Under the pieces are notes generated by a model. The model was not told where the DNA came from, did no database searches, and saw nothing but the letters and a program-made list of their open reading frames with translations. Of a stretch of DNA of 32,347 bases, positions 16,089 through 24,253 are shown piece after piece (position 1 is the stretch's first letter; every line of letters begins with the position of its first letter). A program made the position numbers and the translations under genes. Source of the DNA: Eubacteriaceae bacterium (GTDB taxonomy: Bacteria > Bacillota > Clostridia > Eubacteriales > Anaerofustaceae); contig JAFZLL010000007.1 of assembly GCA_017551505.1 (NCBI GenBank), forward strand, positions 1-32,347. The letters run 5' to 3'.

Positions 16089-17300
16089 ATGGCCTTATTG
16101 AAGTATAATTGCATCATGAGAGAAAAGAGACGCGTCGTAGTCAAAAGTGCGGGCACGTATTATGAATCCTTCGTTGAAAACGCGGGTCCGTTTTTTAATA
16201 AAATAAAAGACAGACTTGCTGAGGCTTTCCCCAAAAGAAAGGTGAGCAAGAAGACCGAGACTCAAAGGGAAAACAAGACGTCTGAAAAGACCGTTGAAGC
16301 CGCCAGGAAAACAAAAGCTCCCGAAAAGGCTTTAAAAGTCGTCAAAAAAAACAGGGCACCGAAGATGTCCGCCCCTGTCAGGACGCAAAAAGCGGTCAAG
16401 ACCCCTGAAGTAAATAGCCGTTCGGGCAAAGCACGTGTCAGGGATGCCTCAGCTGCCGGCAGCAGGATAAGAAGCGAAAAAGAGCGTGCCGGGATCAATG
16501 TCAGACCAGCCCGCAAAAGTGTAGCGGCCAGACCGGGCAAAGGCTCTAAGAGAAGCAAGACATATGATATGCTGATTGCACTGTGCGCCACTGTAATGGC
16601 CGTATGCGCGATTTATATCATCATAGATAATGTCAATCGTTCAAGGGGAAGCGGGGATATAAAGACCGTACAGCAATTCAAGACGCAGACTCTCCAGTCG
16701 CCGGGAGAAAGCCTTTCGTCCTTCTATGATTCGATGAAGGGCATCAACGGAGACTATGTGTTCTGGCTGACTATACCCGATACGGATATCGACCTGCCTG
16801 TCGTACAGGGAAATGATAATTCCTATTATCTGACCAAGACGATCTACAGGACAAGAAGCAACACCGGCACACTGTTTCTGGACTGCAATAACGCAAATGA
16901 CCTGTCAGATCAGAACACTGTCATCTACGGACACACGCTGTACGGCGGCGGCATGCTGTCGTCATTGAAGGGATATAAAAAGCAGTCATTTTATGAGAGC
17001 CATCCTTTCATAATCCTGACAACCGGAGAACATGTCTATTATTACCAGATAGTCTCGTGCTCTTACGTATCAGCCTATGCAGATTACAGGAGCAGGAGCT
17101 ACGGGTCCGGGATAATCGATTTCATCGCGCAGATGCGTGCTGATTCATTTATCAGGACAAGGGCAAAAGTCGATGCGGGCAGCCACATAATCACTTTATC
17201 CACCTGCGGAACAGGCGATAAACAAAAGCGCACGGCGGTGATCGCTGTGCTGCTGAATCCGAACGGGGAAGAAATAGATCTGTCTCAGATCGAATTGTGA
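16089..17300 (+). CDS. srtB: Class B sortase with long basic N-terminal extension
   Basis: 403 residues. Sortases cut a sorting motif and attach proteins to the cell wall or to each other. The catalytic domain (about 205-403) has H282 in YGHTLYGGGMLSSL, C373 in LSTCGTG and R381 in KRTAVIAVLL; the spacing and long insert are class B. A membrane helix lies at about 160-180. Unusually, about 155 residues before the helix are rich in K, R, A and S, low in complexity, and should be cytoplasmic. Two starts are possible. ATG 16089 has GAAGAG at 16074-16079 and a TATAAT at 16052. ATG 16116 lies 6 bases after another TATAAT (16104-16109) and would be leaderless. No substrate gene is adjacent. Confidence 0.9.
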   Translation: MALLKYNCIMREKRRVVVKSAGTYYESFVENAGPFFNKIKDRLAEAFPKRKVSKKTETQRENKTSEKTVEAARKTKAPEKALKVVKKNRAPKMSAPVRTQKAVKTPEVNSRSGKARVRDASAAGSRIRSEKERAGINVRPARKSVAARPGKGSKRSKTYDMLIALCATVMAVCAIYIIIDNVNRSRGSGDIKTVQQFKTQTLQSPGESLSSFYDSMKGINGDYVFWLTIPDTDIDLPVVQGNDNSYYLTKTIYRTRSNTGTLFLDCNNANDLSDQNTVIYGHTLYGGGMLSSLKGYKKQSFYESHPFIILTTGEHVYYYQIVSCSYVSAYADYRSRSYGSGIIDFIAQMRADSFIRTRAKVDAGSHIITLSTCGTGDKQKRTAVIAVLLNPNGEEIDLSQIEL

Positions 17301-17308
17301 TATAACAG

Positions 17309-17337
17309 TTGCGGATATACAAAAAAGGTGTTATAAT
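17309..17337 (+). promoter_or_regulatory. Promoter of the 63-residue gene
   Basis: TTGCGG (17309-17314), a 17-base spacer and a perfect TATAAT (17332-17337), 37 bases before the ATG at 17374. It makes this small gene a separate unit from the sortase. Confidence 0.65.
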
Positions 17338-17373
17338 GTATTAATCAGATCCGATGAAATGAGGTGAAATTCC

Positions 17374-17565
17374 ATGAATGCCGAAACATTGATAGCAAAA
17401 AAGAAGGAACTTGCAAAGCTCCAGAAACAGTTGGGCCGTGAACTTGCAATGGGCAAATACAAAGATTCCGGAAAGATAGTCGACCTTAAGAAGGAGATCA
17501 AAACCAAGAAACTCGAGATAGGCGATATCACCAAGAATATGATCATGCAGATCACAGCTGAATAA
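17374..17565 (+). CDS. Small coiled-coil protein of unknown function
   Basis: 63 residues, highly charged and lysine-rich, with heptad-like leucine/isoleucine spacing predicting two helices around a short turn (KYKDSGK). No signal peptide, membrane helix, cysteine or known motif. I do not recognise the family. It superficially recalls the helical hairpin of ribosomal L29, but a canonical L29 sequence is not present and the locus is not ribosomal. The gene is convincing: a consensus promoter, a GAGGTGA ribosome binding site 6 bases before the ATG, and its own terminator 14 bases after the stop. It is monocistronic and probably well expressed. Confidence 0.75.
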   Translation: MNAETLIAKKKELAKLQKQLGRELAMGKYKDSGKIVDLKKEIKTKKLEIGDITKNMIMQITAE

Positions 17566-17579
17566 TATCGGGCGCTTCG

Positions 17580-17609
17580 GACAGGCTCTGTGTGAGCCTG
17601 TCTGTTTTT
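17580..17609 (+). terminator. Intrinsic terminator after the 63-residue gene
   Basis: A perfect 9-bp stem (17580-17588 with 17594-17602, loop TGTGT) is followed by TGTTTTT. It ends only 6 bases before the AGGAGG of the next gene, so read-through would be the only way to express that gene from the upstream promoter. Confidence 0.85.
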
Positions 17610-17624
17610 CGTTTAGGAGGAAAT

Positions 17625-18842
17625 ATGACAGACTGCATAGTTATCGGAGCCGGTCCAGCGGGAATGACGGCTGCTTACGCAGCGTCAGCGCGCGGCAAAA
17701 GCGTGGTATTACTGGAGAAGAATGAAAAAACAGGCAAAAAGATCTATCTCACGGGAAAGGGAAGGTGCAACCTTACGAATAACTGTGACGAAAAGACCTT
17801 TTTGGATAATATATTCGTCAACAGGAGCTTCCTCTATTCTGCCGTCTATGCCTTTCCTCCGGAAAGAGTGATGGACCTTCTCGGCGAAGGCGGGCTGAAG
17901 ATGAAGACAGAAAGGGGAGGCAGGGTCTTTCCCGTTTCGGATAAGGCTTCGGACGTTACGAGATCCCTCAACAGGCTTATGATCGAAGCCGGAGTCGAGA
18001 TCAGACTGAACAGCGAAGTAAGCGAGATCCTGTTTGAGAACGGGAGCGTCAGAGGCGTAAAGCTCAAGGGAGGGGAAACGCTGGAATCCGAAAACGTTAT
18101 CCTTGCCACCGGCGGGGAAAGCTATCCGTCCACTGGCTCGGACGGCTTCGGATACAGACTGGCCGAGTCGGCAGGCCATACCATCGACGCAACACGGCCT
18201 GCGCTTGTTTCTATGTTATCCGATGAAAAGTGGATAGAAGGATTGGCAGGTCTGTCGCTGAAAAACGTAGGCGTCACTTTATATGAAAAAGGGCGCAAGC
18301 CGGTCAGCGAATTCGGTGAGATGCTGTTTACGCATAGGGGCGTTTCCGGGCCGGTGATCCTGACGCTCAGCTGCCTGGTCGAAGAATTCATGGATACATA
18401 TATAACGATCGACCTCAAACCGGCTTTGGATGAGCAGACTCTGGATAGCCGGATCCTGAGGGATTTCGGGGAATTCTCAAATAAGGATTTCAAAAACAGT
18501 CTTGATGAACTGCTTCCCGGCAGGCTCAGGGATAAGATAGTCGCTCTGGCCGGGATCAGACCGGATAAAAAAGTGAATCAGATCACCGCCGAGGAGAGAA
18601 AGAGACTCGTGACACTGTTAAAACAGCTCAGACTCAACATCAATGGTACCGGAGGTTTCGACGAAGCTATTGTTACCCGCGGAGGGATCAATGTGAAGGA
18701 GATAGATCCGAAGCGGATGGCTTCAAAGCTTGTAAAAGGTCTGTATTTCGCAGGGGAGATAATAAACGCCCACGGTTATACGGGGGGATTTAATATGCAG
18801 CAGGCTTTTTCCACCGGGTATCTGGCCGGATCGAGCGTGTGA
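17625..18842 (+). CDS. HI0933-family FAD/NAD(P)-dependent oxidoreductase
   Basis: 405 residues. The N-terminal dinucleotide loop IVIGAGPAGM (about 5-14) binds FAD, with GKGRCNLTN, ILATGGESYPSTGSDGFGY and the C-terminal LYFAGEIINAHGYTGGFNMQQAFSTG being signatures of the HI0933/YhiN/BaiN-like flavoproteins. The physiological substrate of most members is unknown. AGGAGG (17615-17620) sets the ATG at 17625; an in-frame GTG at 17592 would lie inside the terminator stem. In related bacteria this gene is often directly followed by cmk. Here about 5.4 kb of accessory DNA separates them. Confidence 0.92.
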   Translation: MTDCIVIGAGPAGMTAAYAASARGKSVVLLEKNEKTGKKIYLTGKGRCNLTNNCDEKTFLDNIFVNRSFLYSAVYAFPPERVMDLLGEGGLKMKTERGGRVFPVSDKASDVTRSLNRLMIEAGVEIRLNSEVSEILFENGSVRGVKLKGGETLESENVILATGGESYPSTGSDGFGYRLAESAGHTIDATRPALVSMLSDEKWIEGLAGLSLKNVGVTLYEKGRKPVSEFGEMLFTHRGVSGPVILTLSCLVEEFMDTYITIDLKPALDEQTLDSRILRDFGEFSNKDFKNSLDELLPGRLRDKIVALAGIRPDKKVNQITAEERKRLVTLLKQLRLNINGTGGFDEAIVTRGGINVKEIDPKRMASKLVKGLYFAGEIINAHGYTGGFNMQQAFSTGYLAGSSV

Positions 18843-18995
18843 AGTTATAGGGCTAAATAAAACCGTACTGAAGCCCAATGATGTCTGTTATTTATATGAT
18901 GACCAGTCGGTATTGACAAATGAAAGTAGGCACTCTTTTAGTACGTAATGAAATGAAGACACTAGCATTTTAGCTGTTGCTTTTGTAGTTTGAGA

Positions 18996-19680
<685 letters not shown>

Positions 19681-19696
19681 TAACGAGAATTTGGAA

Positions 19697-19841
19697 AAGT
19701 GTACCTTTTGAAAGTGTACAATCCATAAATATTTTACCAAGACACGTTGTATTTTACAATGAAGGACATTTCAAATATACAAAAAAACATCATATATTCC
19801 CATGCCGATTTTAATTCTTGAAATTATCAAAAGGTACACTT
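19697..19841. repeat. 145-base segment bounded by perfect 15-bp inverted repeats
   Basis: AAGTGTACCTTTTGA at 19697-19711 is the exact reverse complement of 19827-19841. A further direct AAGTGTAC half-copy lies at 19712-19719. The segment lies between the serine recombinase gene and the start of the zinc-ribbon gene. It contains a - strand promoter (19731-19759). The simplest readings are an invertible promoter segment, a recombinase binding/crossover region, or a MITE-like element. Confidence 0.7.
19731..19759 (-). promoter_or_regulatory. Promoter inside the inverted-repeat segment, pointing left
   Basis: On the - strand: TTGTAA (19754-19759), a 17-base spacer and TAAAAT (19731-19736). As drawn it fires toward the recombinase, antisense to it. 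If the segment flipped, the boxes would fall near 19779-19784 and 19802-19807 and drive the gene at 19867. A weaker + strand candidate (TTGAAA 19818-19823, TAAAAA 19841-19846) spans the right repeat. Confidence 0.5.
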
Positions 19842-19866
19842 AAAAAAAGAAAGGAATAGAATTGAT

Positions 19867-20760
19867 ATGGCCCTGATTAAATGCAATATCTGCGGGGAAC
19901 AAGTAAGCGATAAGGCAAAGGTCTGCCCTCATTGCGGTACGGAACTAATTGAAGAAACTACTCCTGACCCACTTATTTGTGAAGAGTGTGGAAATGAAAT
20001 ACCTGGAGGGAAGGATCACTGCCCAAAATGTGGATGCCCTGTTTACCAAGAGAAAGAGGAAGATGAAATGAGGGACGAGTTTAATGAGGAGATTAAGAGA
20101 GGCAACAGTAAGAAAAAGCTAATCCCGATTATTACTGGTGCTACTATTGCGGTTTTATTTCTTGTCCTTTTATTAATTCTGCGTGGCATTCCGGTGTCTG
20201 AAGTATCTCTTAATAAAAAATCTTTGACTATAACTGAGGGTAAAACGATGATGCTTGTATGTACAGTGACTCCTGATAATGCCAAGAACAAATCGCTCAC
20301 TTGGAAGTCTTCAAATGAAGCGGTTGCAAGAGTAGATGAGGTTGGCACTGTTACTGCTGTGTCTGAGGGAACCTGTAAAATCACAGTAACTTCTTCTAAT
20401 GGGAAATCGGATGAGTGCGACATCACCGTGGAAAAAGCTGGACCAGATTTTAAAGCATTATATAACAAATATTGCAAATCAACATGGTCATCTTATGGAT
20501 CTGACGGGAGTTTTTTATTTATTGATACGAATCCATACGATATTGATGATACAGGGATTGCTTATATTGAAGCGTATTTGGCAATTAGAAATATTAATAC
20601 TGCATTAGGACTTCCATCTTCATTAATTAATGATATGGGGAATACAACTGCCTTAATGGGTAGACAGTCGGAGACTTTTAGTAACGTTGGAGTCACTGTA
20701 ACTTGGACATATCATCCAGATAAAGGACTTGAAGTGACTTATAAAGCAATTAACAAATAA
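19867..20760 (+). CDS. Zinc-ribbon membrane protein with Ig-like (BIG2) domain
   Basis: 297 residues. Two zinc ribbons at the N-terminus (C6, C9, C20, C23; then C38, C41, C52, C55) are followed by an acidic linker, one membrane helix (about 85-106), a BIG2-type Ig-like domain (about 108-190, with LTITEGKTMMLVCTVTP and WKSSNEAVARVDEVGTVTA) and a C-terminal domain of about 100 residues that I do not recognise. With the basic KKK just before the helix, the zinc ribbons should be cytoplasmic and the Ig domain outside. The ribosome binding site is mediocre (AAAGGA, about 12 bases). Function unknown; possibly a sensor or surface protein. Its composition is A+T-richer than the core genes, which suggests transfer. 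Confidence 0.85.
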   Translation: MALIKCNICGEQVSDKAKVCPHCGTELIEETTPDPLICEECGNEIPGGKDHCPKCGCPVYQEKEEDEMRDEFNEEIKRGNSKKKLIPIITGATIAVLFLVLLLILRGIPVSEVSLNKKSLTITEGKTMMLVCTVTPDNAKNKSLTWKSSNEAVARVDEVGTVTAVSEGTCKITVTSSNGKSDECDITVEKAGPDFKALYNKYCKSTWSSYGSDGSFLFIDTNPYDIDDTGIAYIEAYLAIRNINTALGLPSSLINDMGNTTALMGRQSETFSNVGVTVTWTYHPDKGLEVTYKAINK

Positions 20761-20784
20761 ACAGAGCATTAGATGTTGCGTCGG

Positions 20785-20807
20785 CGATATATGACTGTAT
20801 CGTTTTT
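20785..20807 (+). terminator. Weak intrinsic terminator
   Basis: CGATATA (20785-20791) pairs with TGTATCG (20796-20802), including one G-T pair, loop TGAC, followed by TTTTT. It lies between the two zinc-ribbon genes, so the second may be only partly co-transcribed. Confidence 0.45.
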
Positions 20808-20839
20808 ATTGTACAGATTGTTTAGTATAGGAGGTAAAA

Positions 20840-22642
20840 ATGCTTATTAATTGCCCAAACTGCAGTAAGGATTATTCTAATACCGTAGACGAATGTCCTC
20901 ACTGTCATTTTCATCCAGTTGCTTTTATTTGCAATGAATGCTCAGAAGTATTCTATGGGCCTGAAGGACACTGTCCCAAATGTGGCAACTTAATACAGAA
21001 TGCTATTCCTGCAAATAAGGATATTCTTGAAGATATCCGCACAGAAATCATAGAACGTGTTGAAAATGCACAGAACACGGAAGAAATGGCGTCCTTTAAA
21101 AGCAAATACTCTCTTTTGAAGGGATACAGAGACATAGATGAACTTGAGGCATCATTTATAGCCAAGATGAATCAGTTGCAGGAGATAGAGGATAAACATC
21201 ATCAGTATGATGAAGCTCTTGCTGCATTTGAGAACGCTGAAACTGTAGCTGATTACGAGAAGCTCAAAGAAGTCTTTGAATGTGTTATCGATATGGAAGA
21301 CGCTGAAAAGTACGTCTCAGAGTGTGCGGAAAAGATTACCATGCTGAAGTACGAAGACTCTTGCGCCAGAATGTTGAAAGCGAAAAAGAAAAAGGAGTGG
21401 AAAGAACTTCAGAAAACGTTCGCTTCTATTTCGGATTATCTTGACGCTTCGGAAATGGCGGATAAATGTGGATTGGAGCTGAAAAACAGAAAAAAGAAAA
21501 GTGCGATAACAACCGCGTCAGTCTTATGCTGTGTATTGATTCTTGCTTTTTTGACATATTTCGTTTTTATCCCTGGGTATCATTATTTCAGTGGAATGAA
21601 ACTGTATAAATCCGGCTCGTATGAGGAAGCGATTGATCAGTTTACTTCCGCTGGAGGATTCAAGGATGCAGAGGAATCGATAGGCATGTCATACTATGCA
21701 TGGGGTAGCGAAGATCTCGACGTCAAGCACAGTTATCAAGATGCTGTGGATCATTTCACTGCTGCGGGAGAATATGAAGATGCTTCCAATCGTATCCTTG
21801 AGACCTACTATAAATGGGGAATGAGCATAGTAGGAAAACCCGACAGTAAATCTGATGATGATTATCAGCAGGCAATCAATCTTCTCAAAAAGGCAGGAGA
21901 CTATCCAGATGCCAAAGAACAATACTATAAATGTAATTACGACTATGCTTTGAAACTATACCTGTCGGAGAACAATGAAAAGGTACTTAAAGCAGAGTCG
22001 TATTTCAAGATTGCTGTTCCACTTTTTGAGGATGCCTCTATGATGGCAGATAACTGCAAATATGCATCTCAGTTTATAAAAGCTATGGACGAGTACAAGA
22101 AGGGCAATCTAAATAAGGCGCAGACTGCTTTCGCAGATATCCCCTCAGATTTCACGTACAAGAACTATAAAAGCACTGGTATATATAAATCCCTACTCGA
22201 AAAAAACTCAGTCTTTGTCAAAATGTGCGGGAGATGGGAAGCGACAGGCGATAACCTTGCGTATGTATGGCAGATTTCTAAAAGCAGCGGATACTATTAT
22301 TACTGGTACACAACATACACCGATCCTTCAGATTATCTGGACATCAAATGCGTCATTAACGATGATGGTACCGTTACGATAAAAGGAAGTGCGGAATACT
22401 ATGTGCAGACAAGATATTCATCCATCGCAGAGGGTCTTAGAGAAGCTCACAAGAGCGTCTCATTTGAAAAAACAGTATCCTCAACTCCTTCAAAACTATC
22501 AATATACGACAATGTGAAACTGTCATATACGGGAAAAGGATTCGATCTGACATATTCATATGTTGATAATTCGTCGAGCGTATATTTCAAATATAAGTAT
22601 GAGAGTTTTTGGCATTACAAAAACAAGAAACAGTCATATTAA
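20840..22642 (+). CDS. Double zinc-ribbon membrane protein with TPR-like repeats
   Basis: 600 residues. The N-terminal zinc ribbons (C5, C8, C19, C22; C31, C34, C45, C48) precede a charged helical cytoplasmic region (about 60-218), KKK and a membrane helix (about 222-244). Outside the membrane come TPR-like repeats (about 250-420) with recurring patterns such as GSYEEAIDQF, HSYQDAVDHF and DDDYQQAINLL, then a tyrosine-rich beta-type C-terminal domain (about 450-600, GRWEATGDNLAYVW onward). A strong AGGAGGT lies 5 bases before the ATG. It shares its layout with the preceding gene and with the DUF6273 remnant. Such proteins are common in Clostridia without known function; a sensory or envelope role is inference. 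Confidence 0.85.
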   Translation: MLINCPNCSKDYSNTVDECPHCHFHPVAFICNECSEVFYGPEGHCPKCGNLIQNAIPANKDILEDIRTEIIERVENAQNTEEMASFKSKYSLLKGYRDIDELEASFIAKMNQLQEIEDKHHQYDEALAAFENAETVADYEKLKEVFECVIDMEDAEKYVSECAEKITMLKYEDSCARMLKAKKKKEWKELQKTFASISDYLDASEMADKCGLELKNRKKKSAITTASVLCCVLILAFLTYFVFIPGYHYFSGMKLYKSGSYEEAIDQFTSAGGFKDAEESIGMSYYAWGSEDLDVKHSYQDAVDHFTAAGEYEDASNRILETYYKWGMSIVGKPDSKSDDDYQQAINLLKKAGDYPDAKEQYYKCNYDYALKLYLSENNEKVLKAESYFKIAVPLFEDASMMADNCKYASQFIKAMDEYKKGNLNKAQTAFADIPSDFTYKNYKSTGIYKSLLEKNSVFVKMCGRWEATGDNLAYVWQISKSSGYYYYWYTTYTDPSDYLDIKCVINDDGTVTIKGSAEYYVQTRYSSIAEGLREAHKSVSFEKTVSSTPSKLSIYDNVKLSYTGKGFDLTYSYVDNSSSVYFKYKYESFWHYKNKKQSY

Positions 22643-22710
22643 GTCGTATTTCAATGTAGTTGGAATGTGTCCTGGTTGTGTGATTTGATAATTACAAAGC
22701 TCAAGCGTAA

Positions 22711-22854
22711 TCTGGAAAGAATAATGCATTCGGATTTCATTCGGCATCCATTGTTCCCTTCACCAAAAAGAAATATGACTTTCATCATTATTGCATCGTG
22801 TTACTGGTTCTAATAGTTTTGATTTTTATATTACCTGGAGAAACAACAAGTTGA
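22711..22854 (+). pseudogene. Relic N-terminal membrane anchor of the DUF6273 gene
   Basis: In the same frame as the next gene, codons from 22711 read through KKKYDFHHYC and a clear membrane helix (IVLLVLIVLIFIL) and end at a TGA (22852-22854) directly before that gene's ATG. An in-frame TAA at 22708-22710 blocks extension upstream. A basic KKK, a helix and then a repeat/DUF6273 region mirrors the intact neighbour at 20840, so this is most likely the lost front end of a zinc-ribbon/TM protein. Confidence 0.55.
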
Positions 22855-23670
22855 ATGAGTGGATTGTTACTTAAGGAAATCGGTAAAAACGATATAATTG
22901 TTTCAAACAAATATGATAGGGCAATGGCTTTGATCGATTCCGGTGATTACGAAGAAGCTTTTGTTTTATTGAAAGGTCTTGATTATCGAGACAGCGCTGA
23001 TAAACTGGAAAGTATTAAGACGCAATATGAAATAAGTAAGCTGTCAAAGGCACAGGTTGGCGATTATGTGATTTTTGGGTCATACGAACAGAACAACAAT
23101 ACATCCGATGGTAAAGAGGAGATAGAATGGCTGGTACTGGCAAGAGAAGGAGATCGAGTATTACTAATCAGCCGGTATGCGCTTGATTATCAGTCTTACA
23201 ACTCTTGGAAAAGCGTGACCTGGGAAAAATGCTCTTTACGTAAATGGCTAAATGGGACTTTTATCAATAACGCTTTCAGCACTAACGAACAAGCAATTAT
23301 CCAACGTACAACTGTTACAGCGGATAAAAATCCGCAATACAATACTTCTCCGGGGAATAGTACAACGGATAAAGTATTTCTTTTGAGCATTAAGGAAGCC
23401 AATAAGTATTTCAGTTCTGACAAAGCAAGACAATGCGAACCAACAGCGTATTGCAAATCAGCAGGAGCATTTAAAGATTATCAGTTCAATTGCAATTGGT
23501 GGTTGCGATCGCCTGGTGATGGTTCTGAAAATGCTGCTATTGTACAAGATGACGGTTCTATCAAATACGACGGTATTATTGTCGAAAACGTTAATTTAAA
23601 CTTCGGTTACCTTGTCACCGTAACAACTGGCACTGTCCGCCCCGCTTTATGGGTAAATCTTGAGCAATAG
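22855..23670 (+). CDS. DUF6273-domain protein, probably 5'-truncated
   Basis: 271 residues. A short helical TPR-like start (YDRAMALIDSGDYEEAF, about 19-35) leads to a DUF6273 domain (about 65-271) with its hallmarks: IEWLVLAREGDRVLLISRYALD, LRKWLNGTFINNAF, WWLRSPGD and VRPALWV. The domain is lectin/formylglycine-like in appearance, and its function is unknown. No ribosome binding site fits the ATG: GGAG is 14 bases away and the preceding codon is TGA. Without its membrane anchor (see 22711-22854) it may be silent or a cytoplasmic fragment. Confidence 0.65.
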   Translation: MSGLLLKEIGKNDIIVSNKYDRAMALIDSGDYEEAFVLLKGLDYRDSADKLESIKTQYEISKLSKAQVGDYVIFGSYEQNNNTSDGKEEIEWLVLAREGDRVLLISRYALDYQSYNSWKSVTWEKCSLRKWLNGTFINNAFSTNEQAIIQRTTVTADKNPQYNTSPGNSTTDKVFLLSIKEANKYFSSDKARQCEPTAYCKSAGAFKDYQFNCNWWLRSPGDGSENAAIVQDDGSIKYDGIIVENVNLNFGYLVTVTTGTVRPALWVNLEQ

Positions 23671-23815
23671 CTTTTGAAATCTGAACGGAAACCAACTGAT
23701 GCTTGTTATAAGAATTATTACCAGCGACATCAGCGAATGAATGAATTATTGTCTTATGATACTAAATAGTATTGAGGCGTCTGAGTTTTACATGGGGTTT
23801 TATTGATGAGCCAGT

Positions 23816-23920
23816 AAAGATGACCGAAAAACGGAAAAGAGACGTTCTTTCAGTCATCTTTCAGTTAATGAAAAAACAGGAAGATAAGATGGAAAACACG
23901 GTCTAAGGATACGTGAGGAA
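23816..23920 (+). repeat. Direct repeat, right copy (degenerate recombinase leader)
   Basis: It repeats the order found at 18996-19099: AAAGATGACCG, a hairpin (ATGACCG at 23820-23826 with AGTCAT at 23852-23857, now imperfect), AATGAAAAAA, a purine-rich AGGAAG, ATGGAAAACA and GGATACGTGAGG. Many substitutions and a few small deletions separate the copies. Confidence 0.7.
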
Positions 23921-24023
23921 TAAGCTGACGAAGATTAAAAGTAAATGCATAAAAATAGATGATTTTATAGACAAGACAAAATTGAGAAATCTCATTGAAA
24001 ACAGTGTCGATCAGCTTAGATGA
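23889..24023 (+). pseudogene. Remnant of a second serine recombinase
   Basis: The frame begins ATG-GAA-AAC like the intact recombinase ([10 protein letters not shown]) but reads MENTV, then TAA, then GYVRNKL. It continues 38 codons past the stop to a TGA (24021-24023) with weak resemblance (IDDFIDKT against IYMDKLSG). The catalytic RVS serine and everything after the first 30 residues are missing. The upstream leader is also duplicated, so this is homology and not chance. Confidence 0.65.
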
Positions 24024-24188
24024 AATATAATCTTTCCTGAATGTGATAAGGTTGCCTGAGAGATCAGACTACTGGACAGGAACAGATTCAAAAGTATATT
24101 TATGATTTAATATCCCTTTGCCCGTGATTTGAATGGACTGGATGTCGGTTTTATTATGGCAAATGATACAATGGTTTTCATTTTCGTT

Positions 24189-24216
24189 TTGTAGCGCATC
24201 TGCGGTAGGATATAAT
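24189..24216 (+). promoter_or_regulatory. Promoter of cmk-plsC-ispH/rpsA
   Basis: TTGTAG (24189-24194), a 16-base spacer and a perfect TATAAT (24211-24216), about 38 bases before cmk. A hairpin TGCATC/GATGCA (24221-24235) lies right at the expected transcription start and could be an operator. Confidence 0.65.
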
Positions 24217-24253
24217 GAGATGCATCGCGGATGCAAACGGAGTATAGTGTTTT

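Larger units (their letters stand above)
23671..24188. other. Gene-free right end of the island
   Basis: About 520 bases with no intact gene. It holds the right direct repeat and the broken recombinase start (23816-24023). From 24024 to 24188 I see only short interrupted frames; one of about 20 codons near 24055-24123 reads protein-like but is closed by TGA. The normal chromosome resumes at the cmk promoter. Confidence 0.5.

Noticed and set aside
17374-17565. Ribosomal protein L29 (rpmC)
   Set aside because: Size and helical charge pattern are similar, but a canonical L29 sequence is not present and the gene is not in a ribosomal operon.
18913-18941. TTGACA as a -35 for the recombinase
   Set aside because: The -35 is perfect, but the expected -10 position reads TTTTAG, and the terminator hairpin lies between it and the gene.
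22852-22854. Selenocysteine or recoded TGA joining the membrane helix to the DUF6273 protein
   Set aside because: No selenocysteine-type hairpin is evident after the TGA, the family has no such residue known to me, and TGA is a normal stop elsewhere in the window.
23671-24188. Non-coding RNA or further gene at the right end of the island
   Set aside because: Only short broken frames and the degenerate recombinase leader are visible; no strong stem or promoter-terminator pair was found.
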